A model generated the notes under the pieces. It made no database searches, was not told where the DNA came from, and saw nothing but the letters and a program-made list of their open reading frames with translations. The translations under genes and the position numbers were made by a program. From Prochlorococcus sp. AG-402-C22 (GTDB lineage: Bacteria > Cyanobacteriota > Cyanobacteriia > PCC-6307 > Cyanobiaceae), in contig QCHO01000005.1 in the NCBI GenBank assembly GCA_003279535.1, positions 1 to 64,000 on the forward strand: a stretch of DNA of 64,000 nt, written 5' to 3'. Shown here piece after piece: positions 8,011 to 17,418 of the stretch; the stretch's first letter is position 1; each line of letters begins with the position of its first letter.

Positions 8011-9674
8011 GTTATTACAATATTCATTATCGTTTAAAAAAATTAAAGAGGGGCTTTCTCATTTGGATAACACTAATTTCGCTTTTAATAAAATTATGGC
8101 TAGATAATATTAGATTTACAATTTTCCAAACTAAAAGCAGTAAAAAAAGTAGGGTCCAAATTAAACGAGCTAAGTGGTTTACCAATCAATTAATTAAGCT
8201 TGGTTCAGCATTTATTAAAATTGGACAATTATTATCAGCTAGACCTGACTTAATTCCTAATACCTGGATACAAGAATTATCTAAATTACAGGATCAAGTT
8301 CCTAATTTTTCATTTGAGCAAGTTGAAGAAACTATCAGAAAAGAATTAGGATCAAAGTCTGATGAAATAGATCAAATCATATCCGAACCGGTAGGATCAG
8401 CATCACTAGCTCAGGTTCATAGAGCGAATCTAAAAGATGGTAAAAAAGTAGTATTTAAAGTTCAAAGGCCCAATTTAAAAGAATTATTTATTATCGATTT
8501 AGGCATTATGCAACAAATAGCAGGATTATTACAGAAAAACAAGAATTGGAGTCGAGGTAGAAATTGGGTTGAGATTGCTAAAGAGTGCAGGAAAGTTCTT
8601 TTGAAGGAACTTGATTTTAATTGCGAAGCACAATATGCAGCAAGGTTTAGACAGCAATTTCTTGATGATGAAAATGTTGAAGTTCCTGAAGTAATTTGGG
8701 ATATGAGTAGTGAAAAAGTGCTTTGTTTAAGTTATTTAGAAGGAACAAAAATAAGCGACTTAAAAAAATTACAAGCCCAAGGGATAAATTTACCAAAAAT
8801 TGCAGAAATTGGTGCTACCAGCTATCTAAAACAACTAGTGAATTACGGTTTTTTTCATGCAGATCCTCATCCAGGGAATCTAGCAGTTTCGAATACTGGT
8901 AAATTAATTTTTTATGATTTTGGAATGATGGGTAATATCTCAAATAATCTTCAAACGAGTTTAGGTGCAATGGTTAAGGCTGCTGCATTAAGAGACGCTT
9001 CATCACTTGTAAGTCAATTGCAACAAGCTGGCCTAATTTCAAAAGATATTGATATTGGACCAGTAAGAAGATTAGTAAGGTTAATGCTTAAAGAAGCTTT
9101 AACTCCACCATTTAGTCCAAATATAATTGAAAAATTATCTGGAGATTTATACGAACTTGTTTATGAAACTCCATTTCAACTACCAGTAGATTTAATATTT
9201 GTAATGAGAGCTTTGTCAACTTTTGAAGGAGTTGGCAGAATGCTTGACCCAGGGTTTAATCTTGTATCAGTTACCAAGCCTTATTTAATAGAACTTATGA
9301 CTTCTAATAATCAAACTCCTAACGATTTAATTAACCAATTTGGAAGGCAAGTTGGTGAAATAGGATCCAAAGCTGTAGGAATTCCCAAAAGAATAGATGA
9401 AAGTTTAGAAAGATTAGAACAGGGTGATCTACAATTACAAATAAGAATGGGAGAGTCAGATAGACAGTTTAAAAAAATGTTTACTGCTCAAAAAACATTA
9501 GGTCATTCAATTCTTATAGGAAGCTTATCAATTGCATCTGCTTTACTAGTTACAAATAAACAAAATAATTTTGCATTATTACCATTATTTTTTGCACTGC
9601 CCATAAGCATCGATTGGCTAAAATGCCAATTAAGTATGAGTAAAGGCTCCCGTTTAGAAAAACTAAAGCGCTAG
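8007..9674 (+). CDS. ABC1/UbiB/AarF-family atypical kinase
   Basis: A 555-residue member of the ABC1 (ADCK/UbiB) atypical kinase family, which in cyanobacteria and plastids is linked to prenylquinone metabolism. Visible elements are KLGSAFIKIGQLLSARPDLIP (the KxGQ-type family motif, about 65-85), EPVGSASLAQVHRANL (the Ala-rich nucleotide loop), VVFKVQRPN with the conserved lysine, FFHADPHPGNL (catalytic loop) and FYDFGMMG (metal-binding DFG). Two hydrophobic stretches near the C-terminus (about 500-540) probably anchor it in membrane. The start overlaps the upstream small gene by 4 bases. The substrate is unknown. Confidence 0.9.
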   Translation: MSYYNIHYRLKKLKRGFLIWITLISLLIKLWLDNIRFTIFQTKSSKKSRVQIKRAKWFTNQLIKLGSAFIKIGQLLSARPDLIPNTWIQELSKLQDQVPNFSFEQVEETIRKELGSKSDEIDQIISEPVGSASLAQVHRANLKDGKKVVFKVQRPNLKELFIIDLGIMQQIAGLLQKNKNWSRGRNWVEIAKECRKVLLKELDFNCEAQYAARFRQQFLDDENVEVPEVIWDMSSEKVLCLSYLEGTKISDLKKLQAQGINLPKIAEIGATSYLKQLVNYGFFHADPHPGNLAVSNTGKLIFYDFGMMGNISNNLQTSLGAMVKAAALRDASSLVSQLQQAGLISKDIDIGPVRRLVRLMLKEALTPPFSPNIIEKLSGDLYELVYETPFQLPVDLIFVMRALSTFEGVGRMLDPGFNLVSVTKPYLIELMTSNNQTPNDLINQFGRQVGEIGSKAVGIPKRIDESLERLEQGDLQLQIRMGESDRQFKKMFTAQKTLGHSILIGSLSIASALLVTNKQNNFALLPLFFALPISIDWLKCQLSMSKGSRLEKLKR

Positions 9675-9679
9675 AAAAA

Positions 9680-10975
<1,296 letters not shown>

Positions 10976-11130
10976 TTAATCATTACTATTTAAATCCTAT
11001 TAATAGCTGAACTATTTGGCTAATATCTGAAATATATATGTTACCCAAATATAATTTTTTAATTTAAGAACAACTGAGATTATAATTAAGAGTTTTATTA
11101 ATTCCAAAGTCCGCACAAACCCTTTCATAA

Positions 11131-11169
11131 ACATAATTTTAAATTTCATCTTACAATTTAAAATTATGT
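11131..11169. promoter_or_regulatory. Perfect 15-bp inverted repeat with 9-nt spacer in the eno/clpB2 gap
   Basis: ACATAATTTTAAATT at 11131-11145 is the exact reverse complement of AATTTAAAATTATGT at 11155-11169, with spacer TCATCTTAC. It lies 65 bases before the clpB2 start and 158 bases from the eno start. The stem is AT-only except for one pair, and no U-tract follows, so a simple terminator is unlikely. The 9-base spacer resembles the geometry of CIRCE, but the sequence is not CIRCE. A regulator operator or an RNA stem are both possible. Confidence 0.55.
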
Positions 11170-11214
11170 GATGATTATTAATGCAAATCCTATTTAGAAT
11201 GTTAATTAATAATC

Positions 11215-11233
11215 AACTATAGTTTTTATAGTT
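11215..11233 (+). promoter_or_regulatory. Small hairpin directly before the clpB2 start codon
   Basis: AACTATA (11215-11221) pairs with TATAGTT (11227-11233) around a 5-base loop, ending one base before the clpB2 ATG at 11235. There is no clear purine-rich Shine-Dalgarno here. A weak AT stem touching the start could modulate initiation, but short AT stems arise often by chance in this DNA. Confidence 0.3.
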
Positions 11234-11234
11234 T

Positions 11235-13991
11235 ATGAGAGAAACTCTTACATCCAGTCCTGAACTTTTTAGCGATATAAGTTGGAATCTTCTTCTATTG
11301 GGGGAAGAAACAGCAAAAAAATGGGATCATAGCGAATTTAATATTGAACACATAATTCATACATTATTCTCATCAAGTGAATTCTTTGCTTTCATTGAAA
11401 AATTATCAATAGACCAAGATACAGTTTTAGATATAACCGAAGATTTTTTAGAAGAGACACCGACAAATGAGTCAGATATTTTTACTATCGGAGAAGATTT
11501 AGAAATTTTATTAGATAATGCAAATCAGATTAAAATTCAATGGGGATCGAGATTAATCGAAATTCCGCATTTACTAATTGCTCTTGGAAGAGATTTAAGA
11601 ATTGGTAATTATGTTTTTGAAGAAGGCAATCTTTCAATGGAAAAATTAGAGGAAGAATTAAAGTTTTTCCCAAATATTAATCAATCAAAAGATTCTCTTA
11701 ATTATAAGAACGTAATTGAGATAAATAATCAATCTAATTTTGAATCAAACAAAGAGACTTTAGTGAAAGAAGAAAATTTTGAAAAAGCTATTATTCAATT
11801 ACCAAAAAGTGAACTTCAAATTGAAACCAAAAAACAAGTTGGAAGAGATGAAAATGCGCTGTCACTTTATGGAAGAGACTTAACAGAATCAGCTAAAAAA
11901 GGCTTACTGGATCCAATTATAGGGAGAGAAAATGAGATCAATAATTTAATGAGGATACTTTGCAGAAGAACCAAAAATAATCCCATACTTATCGGCAATC
12001 CTGGAGTTGGTAAAACCTCAATTGCAAAATTACTTGCTCAATCAATTGTAGACAAAAAAGTTCCTGATTCTTTAAAAGAATTTAAAATTATTTCACTTGA
12101 CTTAGGTGCTTTAGTTTCTGGGACAAAATTTAGAGGCCAACTAGAGGAACGACTAAGTTTAATACTGCAGGAACTAAACGATCCAAGCCAAGGAATTATT
12201 TTATTTATTGATGAAATCCACTCAATATTAAGTTCTGACAGATCTACTACCGACATTAGCAATATCTTAAAACCTTTACTAGCTGAAGGAGAACTTAGAT
12301 GTATCGGTACAACAACTCCTGAGAAATTTCGTGAAAGTATTGAAAAAGATCAGGCATTGAATAATTGCTTTCAAAAGATAGCTGTTAATGAACCTTCAGT
12401 AGAATTGAGCGCAAAAATACTGCAAGGTATCAAAAAGAAATATGAATCACATCATGGTATAAGAATTTCTAGAGATGCAGTTAATTATTCTGCAAAATTA
12501 GCCGACAGATACATCAGCGATAAATGTCTTCCTGATAAAGCAATAGATTTAATTGATGAAGCAGCTGCAGAGTTAAAAATTGAGTCTACTAAAAAGCCTC
12601 AAATAATCTTCCAACTAGAAAACAAAATTCAGAGTATTGATGAAAAACTGAATAATTTACTAGATAACGATATCGAAGCTCAAGAAAAACTATTGAATAT
12701 TAAGCAACAATCAGAGTCAAAGTTGAAAGTTCTCTTGGACAATTGGAATAATTTTCGTGAAGAAATGGAGCAATTATCGATTTTGATGAAAGAAGAGGAT
12801 AAGCTAACCAAACAAATTAAAGATAAATCAAATCACGAAATTGAAAAAGATCTGGATTTGTTAGAAAAGCTTGAAGAAGAGTTAAGTGAAATAGATAATG
12901 AAATACAAAAAGTTGAAGGGAACTTTAATAAAATGAAGAAAAATAAAAATTTCCCTTTTAAATATCAAGTTGAACCTGATGATATTGCTGATGTTATTTC
13001 AAAAATCACAGGAATTCCGATTTCTAAAGTAGTTTCAAATGAACGTAAGAAATTAATCAATCTAGAAACAGAACTAAGTGAAAAAGTTATTGGACAAGAA
13101 AAAGCTATAGAAGCTGTTTCTGCTGCAATTAGAAGGGCTCGCGTTGGCATGAAAAGTCCTAAAAGACCTATTGGATCTTTTTTATTTATGGGTCCTACAG
13201 GTGTTGGTAAAACAGAATTAGCAAAATCTCTTGCAACAGCTTTATTTGATGAAGAGGACGCACTTCTAAGATTAGACATGAGTGAATATATGGAGAAAAA
13301 TGCCGTAGCAAGACTTTTGGGAGCTCCTCCAGGTTATGTTGGTTATGAAGAGGGAGGTCAATTAACTGAAGCTGTAAGACGTAAACCCTATTCCGTAATA
13401 CTTCTTGATGAGATAGAAAAAGCACATACAGAAGTATTTAATATCCTTTTACAAGTCTTAGATGAAGGAAGATTAACGGATTCTCAAGGAAGGACCGTAG
13501 ATTTCAAAAATACCGTAATTATTATGACAAGTAACCTAGCTGGTAAATCTATACTGGAGTATTCACAAAAGATTTCTAAAAGTGAAGGAAAGTTAGAAAA
13601 AGATCAACAAACTCTAAATGATTCTATTAGTAATACATTGTCTTCAATTTTTAGACCTGAATTCTTAAATAGAATTGACGAAGTAGTAAAGTTTGATCCA
13701 TTATCTATTGATGAACTTCAAAGAATAATTATTTTACAAACAGAAGATTTAAAAAACCTGCTACTTGAACAGAAAATAAATATTGTTATAGACAAAAAAG
13801 TTATTAATAAAATTGCAAATGATTCTTACGAACCTGAATATGGTGCTAGGCCACTTAGCAGGGAACTTAGAAGACAAATAGAAAATCCCTTAGCTGCAAA
13901 ACTTTTAGAGGATAACTTTAAAAATAAAAAAAATATCACAATTAAACTTAACCCCGCTAAAAAAGATGAGATCGTTTTCAAACCTAGCTGA
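11235..13991 (+). CDS. clpB2: ClpB2-type Hsp100 disaggregase with degenerate first ATPase ring
   Basis: A 918-residue two-ring AAA+ protein: divergent Clp N-domain (about 1-145), linker, NBD1 with Walker A GNPGVGKT (254-261) and Walker B ILFIDEIHS, a coiled middle domain of ClpB length (about 460-600), and NBD2 with Walker A GPTGVGKT (653-660), VILLDEIEKAH, pore GYVGYEE, arginine finger FRPEFLNRID and sensor-2 GARPLSRELRRQIENP. No ClpP-docking loop is apparent, which favours a chaperone over a protease partner. In NBD1 the arginine-finger motif, normally ALERRFQ, reads ALNNCFQ: Asn377 and Cys378 replace the two arginines. Cyanobacteria carry an essential ClpB2 besides heat-inducible ClpB1; this divergent copy fits ClpB2. 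Confidence 0.85.
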   Translation: MRETLTSSPELFSDISWNLLLLGEETAKKWDHSEFNIEHIIHTLFSSSEFFAFIEKLSIDQDTVLDITEDFLEETPTNESDIFTIGEDLEILLDNANQIKIQWGSRLIEIPHLLIALGRDLRIGNYVFEEGNLSMEKLEEELKFFPNINQSKDSLNYKNVIEINNQSNFESNKETLVKEENFEKAIIQLPKSELQIETKKQVGRDENALSLYGRDLTESAKKGLLDPIIGRENEINNLMRILCRRTKNNPILIGNPGVGKTSIAKLLAQSIVDKKVPDSLKEFKIISLDLGALVSGTKFRGQLEERLSLILQELNDPSQGIILFIDEIHSILSSDRSTTDISNILKPLLAEGELRCIGTTTPEKFRESIEKDQALNNCFQKIAVNEPSVELSAKILQGIKKKYESHHGIRISRDAVNYSAKLADRYISDKCLPDKAIDLIDEAAAELKIESTKKPQIIFQLENKIQSIDEKLNNLLDNDIEAQEKLLNIKQQSESKLKVLLDNWNNFREEMEQLSILMKEEDKLTKQIKDKSNHEIEKDLDLLEKLEEELSEIDNEIQKVEGNFNKMKKNKNFPFKYQVEPDDIADVISKITGIPISKVVSNERKKLINLETELSEKVIGQEKAIEAVSAAIRRARVGMKSPKRPIGSFLFMGPTGVGKTELAKSLATALFDEEDALLRLDMSEYMEKNAVARLLGAPPGYVGYEEGGQLTEAVRRKPYSVILLDEIEKAHTEVFNILLQVLDEGRLTDSQGRTVDFKNTVIIMTSNLAGKSILEYSQKISKSEGKLEKDQQTLNDSISNTLSSIFRPEFLNRIDEVVKFDPLSIDELQRIIILQTEDLKNLLLEQKINIVIDKKVINKIANDSYEPEYGARPLSRELRRQIENPLAAKLLEDNFKNKKNITIKLNPAKKDEIVFKPS

Positions 13992-14054
13992 GGAGTAAAT
14001 CAATAAGCTAAAATAAAAATCAAAGCGTAAAGCTTAATTTCAAAAAAAAATTTT

Positions 14055-14297
14055 GTGACAAGTCCTATTACTAATAAAGAACCTCCAAAAAAGGATTCTC
14101 CTGAAATTGAAGAACCTAAAAAAAAGAATAATTTTTTTAGATCTACCTACGATGAGCTTAAACTTGTCGTGTGGCCAAACAAACAACAACTTTTTAGCGA
14201 ATCTGTAGCGGTTATAATTATGGTAACCTTTTCTGCGGCAGCCATTGCATCTGTCAGCAGATTCTATGGATGGGCAGCCTCGCAAATTTTTGGTTGA
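14055..14297 (+). CDS. secE: Preprotein translocase subunit SecE
   Basis: An 80-residue protein with one C-terminal membrane helix (about 53-71) preceded by the conserved amphipathic segment ELKLVVWPNKQQLFSESVAVIIMV, the SecE hallmark. It forms the SecYEG channel. The start is GTG at 14055. Position directly before nusG and the L11-L1 genes is the classical bacterial order and confirms the call. Confidence 0.93.
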   Translation: MTSPITNKEPPKKDSPEIEEPKKKNNFFRSTYDELKLVVWPNKQQLFSESVAVIIMVTFSAAAIASVSRFYGWAASQIFG

Positions 14298-14350
14298 ATT
14301 ATCCCTGAATATCCATTTATAAAGATCTTAATTAAGCTTCCAGAAAAAAA

Positions 14351-14962
14351 ATGAGTAATGAATTCACTACTAGCCTTGCTTCTTCAAAAGCAAACACTAG
14401 CATCGCAAGATGGTATGCAGTTCAAGTAGCATCAAGCTGTGAAAAAAAAGTAAAAGCAACTCTTGAGCAGAGATCAGTAACTTTAGGTGTTAATAATCGA
14501 ATCATTGAGATAGAAATTCCCCAAACTCCTGGAATTAAATTAAAAAAAGATGGAAGTAGACAAACTACCGAAGAAAAAGTTTTCCCAGGTTATGTCCTCG
14601 TAAGAATGATTTTGGATGAAGATACAATGATGGCTGTAAAAAGTACTCCAAATGTAATTAACTTTGTTGGTGCTGAAGATGGAAGGGGCAGTGGAAGATC
14701 GCGAGGTCATATCAAACCTCGACCATTATCCAAACAAGAAGTAAATAGAATCTTTAAGCGCGCATCAGAGAAAAAAGCTGTAATCAAGTTAGATATTGAA
14801 GAAAAAGATAGAATCATAGTTACTAGCGGTCCATTTAAGGATTTCCAGGGAGAAGTTATAGAAGTTTCCGGGGAAAGAAATAAATTAAAAGCATTACTTT
14901 CAATATTTGGGCGCGAGACTCCTGTAGAATTAGAATTCTCCCAAATCAATAAACAAAATTAA
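14351..14962 (+). CDS. nusG: Transcription elongation/antitermination factor NusG
   Basis: A 203-residue protein with the NGN domain (RWYAVQVASSCEKKVKATLEQR at about 20-41, then VFPGYVLVRM) and a C-terminal KOW domain (GPFKDFQGEVIEVSGERNKLKALLSIFGRETPVELEF). It binds RNA polymerase and couples it to Rho or ribosomes. An N-terminal extension of about 19 residues precedes the NGN fold. It lies between secE and rplK. Confidence 0.97.
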   Translation: MSNEFTTSLASSKANTSIARWYAVQVASSCEKKVKATLEQRSVTLGVNNRIIEIEIPQTPGIKLKKDGSRQTTEEKVFPGYVLVRMILDEDTMMAVKSTPNVINFVGAEDGRGSGRSRGHIKPRPLSKQEVNRIFKRASEKKAVIKLDIEEKDRIIVTSGPFKDFQGEVIEVSGERNKLKALLSIFGRETPVELEFSQINKQN

Positions 14963-14988
14963 TTTCTAATTGTTCTTGTTTATCGAGT

Positions 14989-15002
14989 AAAATCATGATT
15001 TT
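14989..15002. repeat. 14-bp perfect palindrome between nusG and rplK
   Basis: AAAATCATGATTTT reads the same on both strands and sits 28 bases before the rplK ATG. It has no loop, so it is more likely a protein site than an RNA hairpin, or a chance event in AT-rich DNA. Confidence 0.3.
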
Positions 15003-15029
15003 CTACTTCAGCTTAAATTCTCTAATCTA

Positions 15030-15455
15030 ATGGCAAAAAAAATTGTTGCGGTTATCAAGCTTGCTCTACAAGCAGGCAAAGCAAATCCTGCTCCTCCTGT
15101 AGGACCAGCTTTAGGACAACATGGTGTCAATATCATGGCATTTTGTAAAGAATACAACGCCAGGACACAAGATAAAGCTGGTTTTGTAATTCCAGTTGAG
15201 ATTTCTGTTTTTGAAGATAGAAGCTTTACTTTCATCACAAAAACACCTCCTGCTTCCGTCTTAATAACAAAAGCAGCTGGTATAGAGAAAGGATCAGGTG
15301 AATCCGCAAAAGGCTCTGTTGGGAATATAAGTAAAGCTCAATTAGAAGAAATAGCCAAAACTAAGCTTCCTGATCTAAACTGTTCTAGTGTTGAATCAGC
15401 AATGAAAGTAATTGAGGGTACTGCTCGTAATATGGGCGTCTCTATTACTGATTGA
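15030..15455 (+). CDS. rplK: 50S ribosomal protein L11
   Basis: A 141-residue protein that binds the GTPase-associated centre of 23S rRNA. The proline-rich [25 protein letters not shown] block (about 19-43), FVIPVEI and the C-terminal RNA-binding segment ending [13 protein letters not shown] are diagnostic. It is the first of the L11-L1 pair, in the usual order after nusG. Confidence 0.98.
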   Translation: MAKKIVAVIKLALQAGKANPAPPVGPALGQHGVNIMAFCKEYNARTQDKAGFVIPVEISVFEDRSFTFITKTPPASVLITKAAGIEKGSGESAKGSVGNISKAQLEEIAKTKLPDLNCSSVESAMKVIEGTARNMGVSITD

Positions 15456-15482
15456 GTTCAAGACAAAATTGCTCACTATTTA

Positions 15483-15512
15483 GGGGAGGTTAGTTAATAA
15501 CCGTTTGCACCC
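15483..15512 (+). promoter_or_regulatory. Stem-internal loop-stem before rplA, possible L1 autoregulatory site
   Basis: In the 66-base gap between rplK and rplA, GGTTA (15488-15492) pairs with TAACC (15498-15502) around a 5-base loop, and an outer GGG (15483-15485 or 15484-15486) can pair with CCC (15510-15512) across an asymmetric internal loop. Ribosomal protein L1 represses its own operon through a helix-loop-helix of this general kind. I have not matched the specific L1 recognition bases, so this is a suggestion. Confidence 0.3.
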
Positions 15513-15521
15513 AAAATTATT

Positions 15522-16229
15522 ATGAAAAAACTATCAAAAAGAATGGCGGCTCTATCAACAAAGATAGAAGATCGCATTTATGCCCCACTTGAAGCTCTTA
15601 GTATTATCAAGGAAAATGCTAATGCAAAATTTGATGAAACTATCGAAGCGCATATACGTTTAGGTATTGATCCAAAATATACTGATCAACAATTAAGGAC
15701 CACTGTTGCATTACCAAATGGTACTGGCCAAAGCATCAAAATTGCAGTAATTACAAGTGGCGAGAATGTATCTAAAGCTAAGGCTGCTGGTGCTGATTTG
15801 TTTGGCGAAGAAGATCTTGTGGAAAGCATCAACAAAGGAAATATGGAGTTCGATCTACTTATTGCAACTCCAGATATGATGCCAAAGGTTGCAAAATTAG
15901 GAAGAGTTTTAGGACCTAGAGGTTTAATGCCTAATCCTAAAGCTGGAACAGTAACTAATGATATTGCTAATGCAATAAAAGAATTCAAAGCTGGTAAACT
16001 CGAATTTAGAGCAGATAAGGCGGGTATCGTTCATGTCCGCTTTGGAAAAGCAAGTTTTACAAAAGAGGCTCTATTTGACAACTTAAAAACCTTACAAGAA
16101 TCAATTGATAAAAATAAACCAAGTGGAGCCAAAGGAAAGTATTGGAAAACTTTTTATGTTACTTCAACAATGGGACCTTCAGTTCAAGTAGACATAAATG
16201 CTGTACAAGATTACCAACCTGAAGGTTAA
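15522..16229 (+). CDS. rplA: 50S ribosomal protein L1
   Basis: A 235-residue two-domain protein of the L1 stalk, involved in E-site tRNA release. The signature [34 protein letters not shown] (about 109-142) and the C-terminal [10 protein letters not shown] and TMGPSVQVD blocks are intact. It follows rplK by 66 bases and precedes a structured leader before rplJ. Confidence 0.98.
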   Translation: MKKLSKRMAALSTKIEDRIYAPLEALSIIKENANAKFDETIEAHIRLGIDPKYTDQQLRTTVALPNGTGQSIKIAVITSGENVSKAKAAGADLFGEEDLVESINKGNMEFDLLIATPDMMPKVAKLGRVLGPRGLMPNPKAGTVTNDIANAIKEFKAGKLEFRADKAGIVHVRFGKASFTKEALFDNLKTLQESIDKNKPSGAKGKYWKTFYVTSTMGPSVQVDINAVQDYQPEG

Positions 16230-16419
16230 CCCTTTGTAGTATAATTTAAAGTGCAATAATACGGCCAAAGAAAGTAGGTTTATTTAGTTATTCTAAATTT
16301 TTAATTCCTACCGAGGACTCGTCTTAATTATTTCTTTTTGGATCTAATAAAAGCGGCCTCTTTTAAAAGAACTTTGCCGCATTTCCTGCTCTCCCTAAAT
16401 TACGATCCAAAAAACAACA
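16230..16419 (+). ncRNA. L10 leader: structured autoregulatory 5' region of rplJL
   Basis: The 190-base gap before rplJ folds into nested stems. GTAGG (16274-16278) pairs with CCTAC (16307-16311), enclosing TTTAG (16283-16287) with CTAAA (16293-16297). Further on, TTTTTGGATC (16335-16344) is perfectly complementary to GATCCAAAAA (16404-16413), enclosing GCGGC (16353-16357) with GCCGC (16376-16380) and the palindrome CTTTTAAAAG. Such leaders bind the L10-(L12) complex and repress rplJ-rplL translation. A TATAAT at 16240-16245 could be the -10 of a promoter local to this leader. Confidence 0.7.
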
Positions 16420-16947
16420 ATGGGCCGAACACTAGAGAATAAGCAACAAATCGTTACTGAGATTAAATCTCTATTAAACGACTCGGAAATGGCTGTAGTT
16501 CTTGACTATAAAGGTTTAACTATCAAAGAGATGTCAGATTTGCGATCTAGATTGCAAACAACTAACGGCATCTGCAAAGTTACTAAAAATTCATTAATGC
16601 GTAAAGCTATTGATGGAGATAGTAATTGGAAAGATCTTGAATCTTTACTATCCGGAACAAATGCTTTTGTCTTAATTAAAGAAGATGTTGGTGGTGCTGT
16701 AAAAGCAATCCAATCTTTTCAAAAAGACACCAAAAAATCCGAAACCAAAGGAGCTTTATTTGAAGGCAGACTTCTTAGCGATTCTGAAATAAAAGAAATT
16801 GCAAGTCTTCCATCTAAAGAAGTATTGATGGCAAAAATTGCTGGCGCTCTAAATGGCGTAGTAACAAAAATTGCTATCTCTATCAATGAAGTGCCTTCTG
16901 GACTTGCTAGATCACTTAAACAACATTCTGTAAAATCAGAATCTTAA
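16420..16947 (+). CDS. rplJ: 50S ribosomal protein L10
   Basis: A 175-residue stalk-base protein. It starts [18 protein letters not shown] and carries [18 protein letters not shown] and [12 protein letters not shown], the rRNA-binding part, followed by the C-terminal helix that binds L7/L12 dimers. Start is the ATG at 16420, six bases after the right arm of the leader's outer stem. It precedes rplL by 28 bases. Confidence 0.98.
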   Translation: MGRTLENKQQIVTEIKSLLNDSEMAVVLDYKGLTIKEMSDLRSRLQTTNGICKVTKNSLMRKAIDGDSNWKDLESLLSGTNAFVLIKEDVGGAVKAIQSFQKDTKKSETKGALFEGRLLSDSEIKEIASLPSKEVLMAKIAGALNGVVTKIAISINEVPSGLARSLKQHSVKSES

Positions 16948-16975
16948 ATTCAAAACCTAATTAACTTTTAAGAAA

Positions 16976-17371
16976 ATGTCCGCAAAAACTGAAGAAATTC
17001 TTGAATCATTAAAATCTCTCTCACTTTTAGAAGCATCTGAGCTTGTAAAGCAAATTGAAGAGGCCTTTGGCGTATCTGCCGCAGCTTCTGCAGGTGTAGT
17101 AATGGCCGCTCCAGGAGCAGCTGGTGGTGATGGAGATGGTGGAGCTGCTGAAGAAAAAACTGAATTTGATGTAGTTCTTGAAAGCTTTGATGCAGCTGCA
17201 AAAATCAAAGTCCTTAAGGTTGTAAGAAATGCAACTGGTCTAGGTCTTGGTGATGCAAAAGCACTTGTTGAATCTGCACCAAAAACAGTAAAAGAAGGAA
17301 TTGCTAAAGCAGACGCCGAATCTTTAAAGAAAGAGATTGAAGAAGCTGGCGGTAAAGTTACACTTAAGTAA
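16976..17371 (+). CDS. rplL: 50S ribosomal protein L7/L12
   Basis: A 131-residue stalk protein with an N-terminal dimerisation region ([29 protein letters not shown]), an alanine/glycine-rich hinge (about 37-58) and the C-terminal factor-binding domain ([41 protein letters not shown]). It recruits translation GTPases. Last gene of the secE-to-rplL block. Confidence 0.98.
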   Translation: MSAKTEEILESLKSLSLLEASELVKQIEEAFGVSAAASAGVVMAAPGAAGGDGDGGAAEEKTEFDVVLESFDAAAKIKVLKVVRNATGLGLGDAKALVESAPKTVKEGIAKADAESLKKEIEEAGGKVTLK

Positions 17372-17379
17372 AAGTACAT

Positions 17380-17416
17380 TTTTTCAAGCCGATAGCCATA
17401 ATATCGGCTTCAAAAA
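17380..17416 (+). terminator. Long hairpin between rplL and rnhA, non-canonical terminator or processing site
   Basis: AAGCCGATA (17386-17394) pairs perfectly with TATCGGCTT (17402-17410) around a 7-base loop. After one C-C mismatch, TTTTT (17380-17384) pairs with AAAAA (17412-17416). There is no U-run after the stem on either strand, so a classical rho-independent terminator is not seen. The stem ends two bases before the rnhA ATG. Confidence 0.6.
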
Positions 17417-17418
17417 TT

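Noticed and set aside
11131..11169. CIRCE element
   Set aside because: The 9-nt spacer fits, but the arms do not resemble TTAGCACTC.
16957..17379. Two overlapping minus-strand frames opposite rplL
   Set aside because: Alanine-rich rplL sequence leaves reverse frames open by composition; the translated products are low complexity.
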